From NCBI GenBank assembly GCA_021780935.1, contig JAJXXT010000078.1, positions 1 through 64,000 of the forward strand: a DNA stretch of 64,000 nt, read 5' to 3'. Positions 26,287-35,139 of this stretch are shown here, one piece after another. Below the pieces are notes generated by a model. That model was not told the DNA's origin. It was given only the letters and a program-made list of their open reading frames with translations, and did not search any database. Position 1 is the first letter of the stretch; every line of letters begins with the position of its first letter. A program made the position numbers and the translations under genes. Origin of the DNA: Pseudomonadota bacterium (lineage in GTDB: Bacteria; Pseudomonadota; Alphaproteobacteria; Acetobacterales; Acetobacteraceae).

Positions 26287-27525
26287 ATGCTGACCCGTCG
26301 TCATACCTTCAAGGCCGCCGCAGGCGTTGCCGCCGTGGCCTCGTTCGGGGTCGTCTCCACCGCCGAGGCGGCAACGACAGTCAAGATCGGCCTTGATGCC
26401 TCGCTGACCGGCGCCGACGCAGCTTCCGCAGCTCGCGTGGTGGACGGCGCGATCCTGGCACTCGAGGACGCGAACACGCTGAAGACGGTTCCGGGCGTCA
26501 CGTTCACCTACGAGAAGTTCGACGACGGCACCGCGACGGCGGGCCAGTACGACCCGGCACAGGGTGCGATCAACGCGCGCAAGATGGTCGCCGACCCGTC
26601 GATCGTCGCCGCGGTCGGCCCGCAGATGTCGGGCGTCGGTGAGGCGATGAGCCCGATCCTCTCGGCCGGTCACTTGGTGACCATCACGCCGTCCGCGACC
26701 AATCCCGCCATTACCTCCCCGGAATTCGCCTCGATCTACCGCCCGGCGGACAATCACGCACCGGTGTTCTTCCGCACGGTCACGACGGACGCGTATCAGG
26801 GTCCGGAGATGGCGAATTTCTTCGCCGAGAAGCTGGGTGCCAAGAAGATCTTCATCCTCGACGATTCCGGCGCCTATGGCGTGGGCATCGCCAACGCGTT
26901 CGAGGGTCAGGCGAAGAAGAAGGGGATCACGGTTCTCGGCCACGAGAAGCTCGACCCCAAGAACCCGGACTACACGGCGGTCCTGACCAAGATCAAATCG
27001 CTGAACCCGGACAGCCTGTACTACGGCGGCGTGACCCAGGCAGGTGCCAAGCTGGCGAAGCAGTCCTATCAAATCCTGCCGAACATCCATAAGGGCGGCG
27101 GCGACGGCATCCAGGGTGCGGACTTCCTGACGGCCGGTGGTTTTCCCGCCATCGAGAACTGGTACTGCACCATCGCCGGCCCGCATCTCGCCGGCAGCAA
27201 CGCGGTCGGCGCGTTCACGCAGCGCTATATCTCGCGCTTCAAGATCGTGCCGGACGACTACGCGATCACCTCCTATGACGCGGCGACGGTGCTGGTTCAT
27301 GCGGTGAAGCAGTTGGTGGCGGAGAAGAAGCCGATCACCCGCAACAACATCCGCGCGACGCTGCTGACGATCACGGTGCCGACGCTGCAGGGGCCGGTCT
27401 CGTTCGATGCCAACGGCGACATCAAGAGCCGCGTCGTCTCCGTCTTCCAGATCAAGCGCAATCCCAAGAAGGCGGTGAGCGACGAGTCGCAATACGTCTA
27501 CGTCGGCACCGCGCCGCAGGCCTGA
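26287..27525 (+). CDS. livK: ABC transporter substrate-binding protein, branched-chain amino acid type (copy 2)
   Basis: A 412-residue periplasmic receptor, closely similar to copy 1. The leader MLTRRHTFKAAAGVAAVASF has a good twin-arginine motif (TRRHTFK) and ends near AEAAT. Differences from copy 1 cluster in the middle and in the C-terminal lobe (for example IENWYCTIAGPHLAGSNAVG against VEGWYATVAGPHLAGTQSH), which could change ligand preference. It is followed by a strong terminator, then livH, so the receptor mRNA is probably more abundant than that of the membrane components. Confidence 0.92.
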   Translation: MLTRRHTFKAAAGVAAVASFGVVSTAEAATTVKIGLDASLTGADAASAARVVDGAILALEDANTLKTVPGVTFTYEKFDDGTATAGQYDPAQGAINARKMVADPSIVAAVGPQMSGVGEAMSPILSAGHLVTITPSATNPAITSPEFASIYRPADNHAPVFFRTVTTDAYQGPEMANFFAEKLGAKKIFILDDSGAYGVGIANAFEGQAKKKGITVLGHEKLDPKNPDYTAVLTKIKSLNPDSLYYGGVTQAGAKLAKQSYQILPNIHKGGGDGIQGADFLTAGGFPAIENWYCTIAGPHLAGSNAVGAFTQRYISRFKIVPDDYAITSYDAATVLVHAVKQLVAEKKPITRNNIRATLLTITVPTLQGPVSFDANGDIKSRVVSVFQIKRNPKKAVSDESQYVYVGTAPQA

Positions 27526-27538
27526 TCCAACGACGTGA

Positions 27539-27574
27539 CGGCCGCCCCTAAAACCATTGGGGGCGGCCGCTTTT
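27539..27574 (+). terminator. Rho-independent terminator after livK copy 2
   Basis: CGGCCGCCCC (27539-27548) pairs perfectly with GGGGCGGCCG (27560-27569) to make a 10-base-pair GC stem with an 11-base loop, followed by CTTTT at 27570-27574. It lies 13 bases after the livK stop and about 75 bases before livH. Partial read-through would give more receptor than permease. Confidence 0.88.
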
Positions 27575-27650
27575 CGCGATGCGCCGCCGTGGCCGGGAGC
27601 GATAGCTGGCCACGACGGGTTTTCTATGTTCCCAACTCAGGGCAGGCCGC

Positions 27651-28580
27651 ATGACGGGTTTCGACCTTTTCGTTCAGCAATCCATCAACGGATTGACCCT
27701 GGGGGCGATGTACGCGCTGCTCGCTCTCGGTTTCTCCATGGTTTACGGCATCCTGGAGCTGATCAACTTCGCGCATTTCAGCGTCTTCATGATCGGCACC
27801 TTCGTGGCGATGTTCACGCTGCAGGCGTTCGGCATCGTGGGGCAGTCGGTGATCCTGACCGGCCTGCCGCTGGTCGGCGTCCTGGTCGTGACGTTCTTCG
27901 TCACCATGGTCGTCTGCGGCGGCGTCGGCATGGGGATCGAACGGTTTTTCCTGCGCCGGCTGCGCTCGGTGAAGGGGCCGGCGCAGATGATCACCACGAT
28001 CGGCATCTCCTATATTCTGTCCAACTCCGTGCTGCTGTTCATCGGCGGCCAGGGGTTCAACTTTCCGAACCCGATCCCCAACATGCGCTTCCATATCGGC
28101 CACGCGGTGATGCAGGTCGAGCAGCCGCTGATCTGGGTGGTCTCCGCGGTGCTGATGCTCGGGCTGACCTATTTCGTGAACGCAACCAAGCTCGGCAAGG
28201 CGATGCGCGCGACCGCGCAGGACGCCGAGGCCGCGCGCATGATGGGTGTGGACGTGGATCGGGTGGTGCTGACCGCGTTTTTCCTCGGCTCCGCGCTGGC
28301 CGGCGCCGGGGCGGTGATCTACGGGCTGTATTATGAATACACCAATTTCTACATCGGCTTTGATGCGGGGTTGCGCGCCTTCACCGCGGCGGTGCTGGGT
28401 GGCATCGGCAACGTGCCGGGCGCCATGCTCGGCGGGCTGCTGATCGGCATCATCGAGACGATGACGTCGCAGTTCATCTCCACGAACTGGGCCGAGGTCG
28501 TGATCTTCTCCATCCTTGTCATCGTGCTCGTGCTGCGCCCCGCGGGGCTGCTCGGGCGCGTCGCGCCCAACAAGTCCTGA
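27651..28580 (+). CDS. livH: Branched-chain amino acid ABC transporter permease LivH
   Basis: A 309-residue inner-membrane permease. The family N-terminus is visible as QQSINGLTLGAMYALLALG followed by YGILELINFAH, and the C-terminal part has the ABC-interacting loop near KAMRATAQDAEAARMMGVD. GGIGNVPGAMLGGLLIGIIE matches LivH proteins. It forms the translocation path with the LivM part of the next gene. It starts downstream of the terminator at 27539 and is 10 bases from the livM-livG fusion. Confidence 0.95.
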   Translation: MTGFDLFVQQSINGLTLGAMYALLALGFSMVYGILELINFAHFSVFMIGTFVAMFTLQAFGIVGQSVILTGLPLVGVLVVTFFVTMVVCGGVGMGIERFFLRRLRSVKGPAQMITTIGISYILSNSVLLFIGGQGFNFPNPIPNMRFHIGHAVMQVEQPLIWVVSAVLMLGLTYFVNATKLGKAMRATAQDAEAARMMGVDVDRVVLTAFFLGSALAGAGAVIYGLYYEYTNFYIGFDAGLRAFTAAVLGGIGNVPGAMLGGLLIGIIETMTSQFISTNWAEVVIFSILVIVLVLRPAGLLGRVAPNKS

Positions 28581-28590
28581 GCGAGGCCCC

Positions 28591-30624
28591 ATGAGCACCA
28601 CCACCGCGGGGGCGATGACGGCTCCCACCCCGACCAGCAACCGCCGGCAGGCGGTGGGCCTCGGGCTGCTGCTCGTGCTGCTGCTGATCTTCCCCGCCCT
28701 GCCGTTGACCGGCGTGCCGTTCCTGCAGGGGCTCGCTGGCCAGGCCAATGTCGATGTGATCTCGACCACCATTGCCTATGCGCTGCTGGCGCTCGGGCTG
28801 AATATCGTCGTGGGTTTCGCCGGCCTGCTCGATCTTGGCTACGCGGCGTTCTTTGCCATCGGCGCCTATCTCTACGGCGTGCTGACCGCCTTCCAGGTGA
28901 TGCCGCACTGGTCTAGCTTCTGGGTACCGTTCCAGTCGCTGGGCCTGGTGCACGAGATCAGCATGGGCGGCGCCAATGTGGTGCATTTCACGCTGAGTTT
29001 CTGGCTCGCGATTCCGCTCGCAGCGCTGATCGCTGCCTTGTTCGGCGTGCTGTTCGGCTTTCCGACGCTGCGGCTGCGGGGTGACTATCTGGCCATCGTG
29101 ACGCTGGGCTTCGGCGAGATCGTGCCCATCGTGTTCCTGAACGCGGACCCGATCACCAACGGTGCCGCGGGCCTCAACGGCATTCAGGCGCCGCGGCTGT
29201 TCGGCTATAATTTCGGGGTCAACTCGATTCCGTATTATTATGTTGCGATCGTCCTGATCGTGGCACTCATCTTCGTCTCCATCCGGTTGCGGGATTCGCG
29301 GGTGGGGCGCGCGTGGATGGCGATCCGCGAGGATGAAATCGGCGCCTCGGCGATGGGCGTGAACCTGGTCAACTTCAAGCTGCTGGCCTTTGCCACCGGC
29401 GCCGCGATCGCCGGCATCGCCGGTACGTTCTACATCGCCAAGCTGCAGACCGCGACGCCCGACATGTTCAACTTCAACGTCTCGGCGATGATCCTGGTGA
29501 TGGTCGTGCTCGGCGGCATGGGCTCGGTCTGGGGCGCGGTCGCGGGGGCAACGCTGCTGTCGTTCCTGCAGTTCTGGTTCCTCCAGGACCTCACCAACTG
29601 GATACATTTCTTCGGTCGTGCAACGGGGATCGAGTTCCTCGTGAAGCTCGATCTGGTGCAGTCGATCGATCTCATTTTCGGCATCATCCTGGTGGTGATG
29701 ATGATGTTCCGCCGCGAGGGGCTGATCCCCGCGGTACGGCGTTCGCCCAACCTGAACTTCGACGCGCAGCACGCGGTGGTGCAGCGTGGCGGCTTCGCGG
29801 GGCTGGAAAAGCTCGGGCGCTACACCGTCGAGCCCGGCAACGCGCTCGAGGTGAAGGATGTGGTGGTGCGCTTCGGCGGGCTGGTCGCCCTCAACAAGGT
29901 GAACCTCGTCGTGCCGTCGGGTGGCGTGGTGGCGGTCATCGGGCCGAACGGCTCGGGCAAGTCCACGCTGTTCAACGTCATCACCGGCCTGGTGCAGGCG
30001 GAATCCGGCTCGATCAAGTTCCAGGGCCAGGAAATCCTGGGCCTGGCACCGCACAAGGTGCTGGAGAAGGGGGTCGCGCGGACGTTCCAGAACATCCGCG
30101 TATTCCCCAACCTCACGGTGCTGGAGAACGTGCTCATCGGCGAGCACGCGAGGCTCCGAACGGGTCCGTTTGGCGCCATTCTGCGTCTGCCCGGGACGCG
30201 GGCGGAGGAAAAGCGGGCCGTCGAGTGGGCGAAGGATATCGTCGCGCTGTTCGGCAACCGGCTGGCACCGCGCGTGGCGCAGCCGGTAAGCGGGCTGTCC
30301 TACGCCAACCGCCGGCGTGTGGAGATTGCGCGCGCGCTGGCCTCGCGGCCGAAGATCCTGCTGCTCGATGAGCCGACCGCGGGCATGAACCCGAACGAAA
30401 CGCTGGAGCTTGCCGAGCAAATCCGCGATCTCAAGAGCCTCGGGCTTACCATTCTGCTGATCGAGCACAAGCTCGATGTGGTGACCCGGCTTGCCGATAA
30501 CGTGATCGTGCTCGATCATGGCGACAAGATTGCCGAGGGGCCGGCCGATGAGGTCCGGCGCAACGAGGAAGTGCTGCGCGCCTATCTCGGTCGCGCGGCT
30601 GGAGAAGCCACAAATGCCGCTTGA
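28591..30624 (+). CDS. livMG: Fused LivM permease - LivG ATPase
   Basis: A 677-residue two-function protein. Residues about 20-375 are a LivM permease (LLALGLNIVVGFAGLLDLGY, FPTLRLRGDYLAIVTLGFGE, and GGMGSVWGAVAGATLL). Residues about 415-665 are a LivG ATPase: LEVKDVVVRFGGLVALNKV, Walker A GPNGSGKST, signature LSYANRRRVEIARAL, Walker B ILLLDEPTAGMNP and the switch His in IEHKLDV. There is no stop or frameshift between the parts. The ATPase sits on the cytoplasmic end of the permease. The signature LSYANR departs from LSGGQ but resembles the LSYGDQ form common in LivG. livF overlaps its end. Confidence 0.95.
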   Translation: MSTTTAGAMTAPTPTSNRRQAVGLGLLLVLLLIFPALPLTGVPFLQGLAGQANVDVISTTIAYALLALGLNIVVGFAGLLDLGYAAFFAIGAYLYGVLTAFQVMPHWSSFWVPFQSLGLVHEISMGGANVVHFTLSFWLAIPLAALIAALFGVLFGFPTLRLRGDYLAIVTLGFGEIVPIVFLNADPITNGAAGLNGIQAPRLFGYNFGVNSIPYYYVAIVLIVALIFVSIRLRDSRVGRAWMAIREDEIGASAMGVNLVNFKLLAFATGAAIAGIAGTFYIAKLQTATPDMFNFNVSAMILVMVVLGGMGSVWGAVAGATLLSFLQFWFLQDLTNWIHFFGRATGIEFLVKLDLVQSIDLIFGIILVVMMMFRREGLIPAVRRSPNLNFDAQHAVVQRGGFAGLEKLGRYTVEPGNALEVKDVVVRFGGLVALNKVNLVVPSGGVVAVIGPNGSGKSTLFNVITGLVQAESGSIKFQGQEILGLAPHKVLEKGVARTFQNIRVFPNLTVLENVLIGEHARLRTGPFGAILRLPGTRAEEKRAVEWAKDIVALFGNRLAPRVAQPVSGLSYANRRRVEIARALASRPKILLLDEPTAGMNPNETLELAEQIRDLKSLGLTILLIEHKLDVVTRLADNVIVLDHGDKIAEGPADEVRRNEEVLRAYLGRAAGEATNAA

Positions 30625-31390
30625 CGCCACCTCGGGCCTGCTGCTCGAATTCAAGGGTATCAACACCTATTATGGCGATCTGCACGTTCTGAAGAACGTG
30701 AACTATGAGATCCGCCACGGCGAGATCGTCAGCCTGCTGGGCGGCAATGCCTGCGGCAAATCCACCACCATGAAGACCATCATGGGCGTGGTGCGACCAA
30801 AGACCGGCACGGTGATCTTCGACGGCCAGCCGATCGAGAAGCTGCCGACCTCGGAGCGCGTCAGGCGCGGCATCGCGCCGGTGCTGGAGGCGCGGCGGCT
30901 GTTCCCCCGCATGACTGTGCTCGAAAATCTCGAAATGGGCGCCTTCATGCGCAAGAAGGGCCCGGAGTTCAACGAAGATCTCGAGCGCGTCTATGAGCTG
31001 TTCCCGCGGGTCAAGGAGCGGCGCAACCAGTTCGCCGGTACGCTGTCCGGCGGCGAGCAGCAGATGGTGGCCATGGGTCGCGCGCTGATGGCCAGACCCC
31101 GTCTGATCTGCATGGACGAACCATCGATGGGGCTCTCGCCGCTCTATGTCGAGCAGGTGTTCGATATCATCCAGACGATCAACAAGCAGGGCACCGCGAT
31201 CTTCATGGTCGAGCAGAACGCCTCCATGGCGCTGTCGATCGCGCACCGGGGCTATGTGCTGCAAACCGGCGTCGTGGTGCTGTCCGGCTCCGCCGCCGAA
31301 CTGCGCGAGGATAAGAATATCCGTGAGGCCTATCTCGGCGAACTCAAGGTCGAGGGAGCGGAAACCGCGGCGGCTGAGAAGGCGGCCTGA
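30614..31390 (+). CDS. livF: Branched-chain amino acid ABC transporter ATPase LivF
   Basis: A 258-residue ATPase whose ATG lies inside the end of livMG (11-base overlap). It has LivF features: INTYYGDLHVLKNVNYEI, Walker A GGNACGKST, signature LSGGEQQMVAMGRALM, Walker B LICMDEPSMGLSP and a switch His-equivalent region around FMVEQNASMAL. The Walker A loop reads NACGKS rather than the usual NGAGKS/NGVGKT; the essential Gly-Lys-Ser is intact. It energises the LivH/LivM channel as a heterodimer with the LivG part of the fusion. Confidence 0.95.
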   Translation: MPLDATSGLLLEFKGINTYYGDLHVLKNVNYEIRHGEIVSLLGGNACGKSTTMKTIMGVVRPKTGTVIFDGQPIEKLPTSERVRRGIAPVLEARRLFPRMTVLENLEMGAFMRKKGPEFNEDLERVYELFPRVKERRNQFAGTLSGGEQQMVAMGRALMARPRLICMDEPSMGLSPLYVEQVFDIIQTINKQGTAIFMVEQNASMALSIAHRGYVLQTGVVVLSGSAAELREDKNIREAYLGELKVEGAETAAAEKAA

Positions 31391-31643
31391 CGCGCACTTT
31401 CATCGGGCGCTGCCGCCTGATGGGGGGCTTTGCCGGCCGGCCTCGCGCCAGGGCGGAGGCCGCGCCGCGCGGGGACGAGACTCACTCCGGCGGCATGTCT
31501 CTTGCCAGACAGAGCTGATCTTGCCGGGCCGAGCGGACGTGGTGCCGGATGCGGAACGTCGCCCGGCTGGCGTGCGGCGGGTCTTGCAAGACGCCGTTAT
31601 CCGACGAAGATTGTCGACAAGAAAACCAATGGGGGACCAACTG

Positions 31644-33176
31644 ATGGCTAAATCGCTGCTTGCCGCTGTCGCGGCCGGGGTGCTGACGCTGGGTGTGCCA
31701 ATGCTCCAGGCGGCCCACGCTCAGACACCGAGCCAGACTTTCCATATAGCGCTGCGTGAGGATCCGGACATCCTGGACCCGACGCTTGCTCAGTCTTATG
31801 TCGGGCGCATCGTCTTCGCGGGCCTGTGCGACAAGCTGTTCGATATCAACGCCAAGCTGCAGGTCGTGCCGATGTTGGCCACGTCCTACCAATGGGCGAC
31901 GCCAACCTCGCTGATCATCCACCTGCGCCCCGGTGTCACGTTCCAGGACGGGACGAAGATGGACGCGGCGGCGGTGGCCTACACGATCCATCGCGACCTC
32001 ACGATGCAGGGCAGCGCGCGCAAGGGCGAGCTGGCGCACGTGACGGGTGCGGAGGTGGTCGATCCGCTGACCGTGAAGCTCACGCTGTCACAGCCTAATG
32101 CCGGGCTGATCGCGCAGCTTACGGACCGCGCGGGAATGATTTTTTCGCCCACGGCGGCGAAGAAGGCGGGCAAGAATTTCGGGCTGCATCCGGTCTGTGC
32201 CGGGCCGTTCGCCTTCGAGAAGCGCATCCCGCAGGATGAGATCGTCCTCAAGCGCTATCCCGGCTACTGGAACGCCAAGGCGATCCATTTCGCGCGTGTC
32301 GTCTATCGGCCGTTCACCAACGGCGCGGTGCGGCTGGCGAACCTGAAGGCGGGTGCCATCGACCTCTCCGAGCAGGTGCTGCCGACCGACGTGAAGGCGG
32401 TGGAGCAGGACCCGAAGCTCACGATCGTGACCTCGCCGGGGCTCGGCTATCAGGGCATCACCTTCAACACCAACAACGGGCCAGCGGCCAAATCGCCGAT
32501 CGGGCAGAGTGCGTTGGTGCGTAAGGCGTTCGAGTTGTCGATCGACCGCAAGGCGCTGATCCAGGTGGTCTATAACGGCATGTTCCCACCGACGGCGCAG
32601 GCGGAATCGCCGCTCAGCCCGTATTTCGACAAGAACATCAAGGTGCCGGGCCGCAACATCGCCGAGGCCAAGGCGCTGCTCAAGAAGGCCGGCGTCAAGC
32701 TGCCGGTGAAGGTGGTGCTGACCATCACCAACGGTTCGGATTCGCAACAGACCGGCGTGGTGATCCAGTCGATGGCCAAGGACGCGGGCTTCGACGTGAA
32801 GCTGCGTACTCTGGAGTTCGCGACCAGCCTGCATGCCGGCGAAAAGGGCGACTTCCAGGCCTATCTCATCGGCTGGTCCGGGCGTGTCGATCCCGACGGC
32901 AACCTCACGCCCTTCCTGCACACGGGTGCGTTCTTCAACTACGGGCATTACAGCAACCCGACGATGAACAAGCTGCTGGAGGCGGGCCTGGCGACCAACG
33001 ACTTTGCCAAGCGCAAGGCGATCTACGACCAGGTGCAGGAGTTGTCGAACAAGGACCTGCCGCTGATGTATCTCTACACGCTGGGCAACATCGTCGGCAT
33101 GAAGAAGACCGTGCACGGCTTCGTGCCGGTGCCCGACGGCATGATCCGCCTGCAGGGCGTGTCGATGTCGAAATAG
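31644..33176 (+). CDS. ABC transporter substrate-binding protein, peptide/nickel family (second set)
   Basis: A 510-residue periplasmic receptor with a signal peptide ending AHAQT. The mature N-terminus reads FHIALREDPDILDPTLAQSY, typical of SBP_bac_5, with LRPGVTFQDGTKMDAAAVAY further in and HPVCAGPFAFEKRIPQDEIV in the middle. The ATG at 31644 has a GGGGGA site upstream; an in-frame ATG at 31629 is the alternative. Two permeases follow and no ATPases, the same arrangement as at 18589-21937. A 250-base gap before it, with a 12-base palindrome at 31581-31592, separates it from the liv genes. Confidence 0.92.
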   Translation: MAKSLLAAVAAGVLTLGVPMLQAAHAQTPSQTFHIALREDPDILDPTLAQSYVGRIVFAGLCDKLFDINAKLQVVPMLATSYQWATPTSLIIHLRPGVTFQDGTKMDAAAVAYTIHRDLTMQGSARKGELAHVTGAEVVDPLTVKLTLSQPNAGLIAQLTDRAGMIFSPTAAKKAGKNFGLHPVCAGPFAFEKRIPQDEIVLKRYPGYWNAKAIHFARVVYRPFTNGAVRLANLKAGAIDLSEQVLPTDVKAVEQDPKLTIVTSPGLGYQGITFNTNNGPAAKSPIGQSALVRKAFELSIDRKALIQVVYNGMFPPTAQAESPLSPYFDKNIKVPGRNIAEAKALLKKAGVKLPVKVVLTITNGSDSQQTGVVIQSMAKDAGFDVKLRTLEFATSLHAGEKGDFQAYLIGWSGRVDPDGNLTPFLHTGAFFNYGHYSNPTMNKLLEAGLATNDFAKRKAIYDQVQELSNKDLPLMYLYTLGNIVGMKKTVHGFVPVPDGMIRLQGVSMSK

Positions 33177-33190
33177 GCTGAGAGGCGGGG

Positions 33191-34135
33191 ATGCGAGGTC
33201 GACTGGGCGTTCGCCTGCTGCAGGTAATTCCGACATTGCTGCTGGTCAGCATGATTGTGTTCGGCCTGCAGGAGGTGATGCCCGGCGACCCGGCGACACT
33301 GCTCGCCGGCGAGGAGGCCAACCCGCAGATCATCGCGCAGATCCGACGCGAGTTGTGGCTCGACCGGCCGGTGCCGGTGCAATACCTGCACTGGCTGGAC
33401 GGGCTGCTGCACGGCAACCTCGGCTATTCCTGGCGGCTGCGCGAGCCGGTGCTGCAACTGATTGCGCAGAAACTGCCGGTGACAGCACAGCTCGGTGCCA
33501 TGGCGATCCTGTTCGCGATCGCCATCGGCGTGCCGATGGGCGTGCTCTCCGCGGTGAAGCGCGACACGCCGCTCGACTGGCTGGCCAACGCCGTCGGGCT
33601 CGGCGGGCTCTCGATCCCGACCTTCTGGCTCGGGATCATGATGATCCTGCTGTTCTCGGTGGATCTCGGCTGGCTGCCGCCCTCCGGCTATGTCTCGCTG
33701 GGGCGCGACTGGCAGCGCTCGCTGGCGACCACGATCATGCCGGCCTTCGTGCTGGGCAACGCCATCGCCGCGGTGCTGATGCGCCACACGCGCAGCGCGA
33801 TGCTGCAGGCGCTGGGCCAGGATTATGTGCGCACCGCGCGTGCCAAGGGAATGAGCGAGTGGATCGTCGTGCTGCGCCACGCGCTGCGCAACGCGCTGAT
33901 CCCCGTGGTCACGCTCGGGGCGCTGGAGTTCGGCGGGCTGCTCTCCGGCGCCGTGCTGACGGAGCAGGTGTTCAGCATCCCCGGCTTCGGCAAGCTGATC
34001 GTGGATGCGGTGTTCAACCGCGACTACCCCGTGGTGCAGGGCGTGGTGATGGTGACGGCGGCGATCTACATCGCGCTCAACCTCATCGCCGACGTCCTGT
34101 ATATCGTCATCAACCCGCGTCTGCGAGCCGCGTGA
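33191..34135 (+). CDS. ABC transporter permease, DppB/OppB type (second set)
   Basis: A 314-residue inner-membrane permease. RLLQVIPTLLLVSMIVF and LQEVMPGDPATLLAGEEAN are typical of DppB proteins, and DYVRTARAKGMSEW is the ATPase-facing loop. It starts 14 bases after the binding protein gene, so the two are probably cotranscribed, and it should pair with the permease at 34173. Confidence 0.94.
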   Translation: MRGRLGVRLLQVIPTLLLVSMIVFGLQEVMPGDPATLLAGEEANPQIIAQIRRELWLDRPVPVQYLHWLDGLLHGNLGYSWRLREPVLQLIAQKLPVTAQLGAMAILFAIAIGVPMGVLSAVKRDTPLDWLANAVGLGGLSIPTFWLGIMMILLFSVDLGWLPPSGYVSLGRDWQRSLATTIMPAFVLGNAIAAVLMRHTRSAMLQALGQDYVRTARAKGMSEWIVVLRHALRNALIPVVTLGALEFGGLLSGAVLTEQVFSIPGFGKLIVDAVFNRDYPVVQGVVMVTAAIYIALNLIADVLYIVINPRLRAA

Positions 34136-34172
34136 TGGGGCCGCGTGATGGGGGCGTCAGGATGGTGATGGC

Positions 34173-35081
34173 ATGACGGCGTCACCGGCTCAGCCGGGGA
34201 CGGGTGCTGCCGCTGCATCCGGCCGGGTGGCGCGCCTGGTGCACGAAAGTCCGAGGCGGGCGGCGCTGCGCCGGTTTCTGGCGCACCGCTCGGCGATGCT
34301 GGGGTTGATCATCGTGGTGGCGTTCGTCCTGATCGCCGTGTTCGCGCCGCTGATCGCGCGTGACGGGCCGGATGCGACAAGCTGGTCGCTGATCCGCAAG
34401 GCGCCTTCGTGGGCGCACTGGATGGGCACCGACGAAAACGGGCGCGACGTGTTCGCGCGCGTTGTCTATGGCGCGCGGGCGAGCCTGCTCGCGGGCGTGG
34501 TCGCGGTGATCATCGCGGCGGGGATCGGCGTGCCGGTCGGGCTCATCGCCGGCTTCGCGGGCGGGCTCACGGATGCGCTGATCGGGCGCGTGGTGGACGC
34601 GATGCTGGCGATCCCGTTCCTGATCCTGGCGATCGCGCTGGCGGCATTCCTAGGGCCATCGCTGACCAACGCGATGATCGCGATCGGTGTTGCCGCGGCG
34701 CCGGTGTTCACGCGCGTGGCCCGCGGCGCGGCGCTCGACGTTTCGACCAACGAGTATGTCGAGGCGGCGCGGGCGCTCGGCAACCCGCCGTGGCGCGTCG
34801 CGATGCGCCATGTGCTGCCCAACATCATCCCGCCGGTGCTGGTGCAGTGCACGCTGGCACTGGCCACCGCTATCATCGCGGAGGCATCGCTGTCCTTTCT
34901 CGGGCTTGGGCAACAGCCGCCGGCGCCGTCCTGGGGCAGCATGCTGAACACGGCACAGCAATTCCTCACCCAGGCGCCGTGGCTGGCGATTTTTCCCGGC
35001 ACGGCGATCTTCCTCGCGGTGCTGTCGTTCAACCTCGTCGGCGACGGCCTGCGCGACGCGCTGGACCCGCGGCGAAAATAG
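34173..35081 (+). CDS. ABC transporter permease, DppC/OppC type (second set)
   Basis: A 302-residue inner-membrane permease with a cytoplasmic leader of about 40 residues. The family motif HWMGTDENGRDVFARVVYGA is followed by the loop EYVEAARALGNPPWRVAMRH and SFLGLGQQPPAPSWGSML. It ends the second ATPase-less set. The next gene encodes a zinc alcohol dehydrogenase 58 bases downstream, which may be in the same transcript. Confidence 0.94.
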   Translation: MTASPAQPGTGAAAASGRVARLVHESPRRAALRRFLAHRSAMLGLIIVVAFVLIAVFAPLIARDGPDATSWSLIRKAPSWAHWMGTDENGRDVFARVVYGARASLLAGVVAVIIAAGIGVPVGLIAGFAGGLTDALIGRVVDAMLAIPFLILAIALAAFLGPSLTNAMIAIGVAAAPVFTRVARGAALDVSTNEYVEAARALGNPPWRVAMRHVLPNIIPPVLVQCTLALATAIIAEASLSFLGLGQQPPAPSWGSMLNTAQQFLTQAPWLAIFPGTAIFLAVLSFNLVGDGLRDALDPRRK

Positions 35082-35139
35082 CCCGGGCTTGACCACGGCC
35101 GTCCAGCGCGGTCCCATCCGGGAAACGTGGAGGATCGCC

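Noticed and set aside
26109..26293. A 61-codon frame ending over the start of the second livK, as a possible leader peptide
   Set aside because: No ribosome binding site, no recognisable pattern, and no paired RNA structure that I could see.
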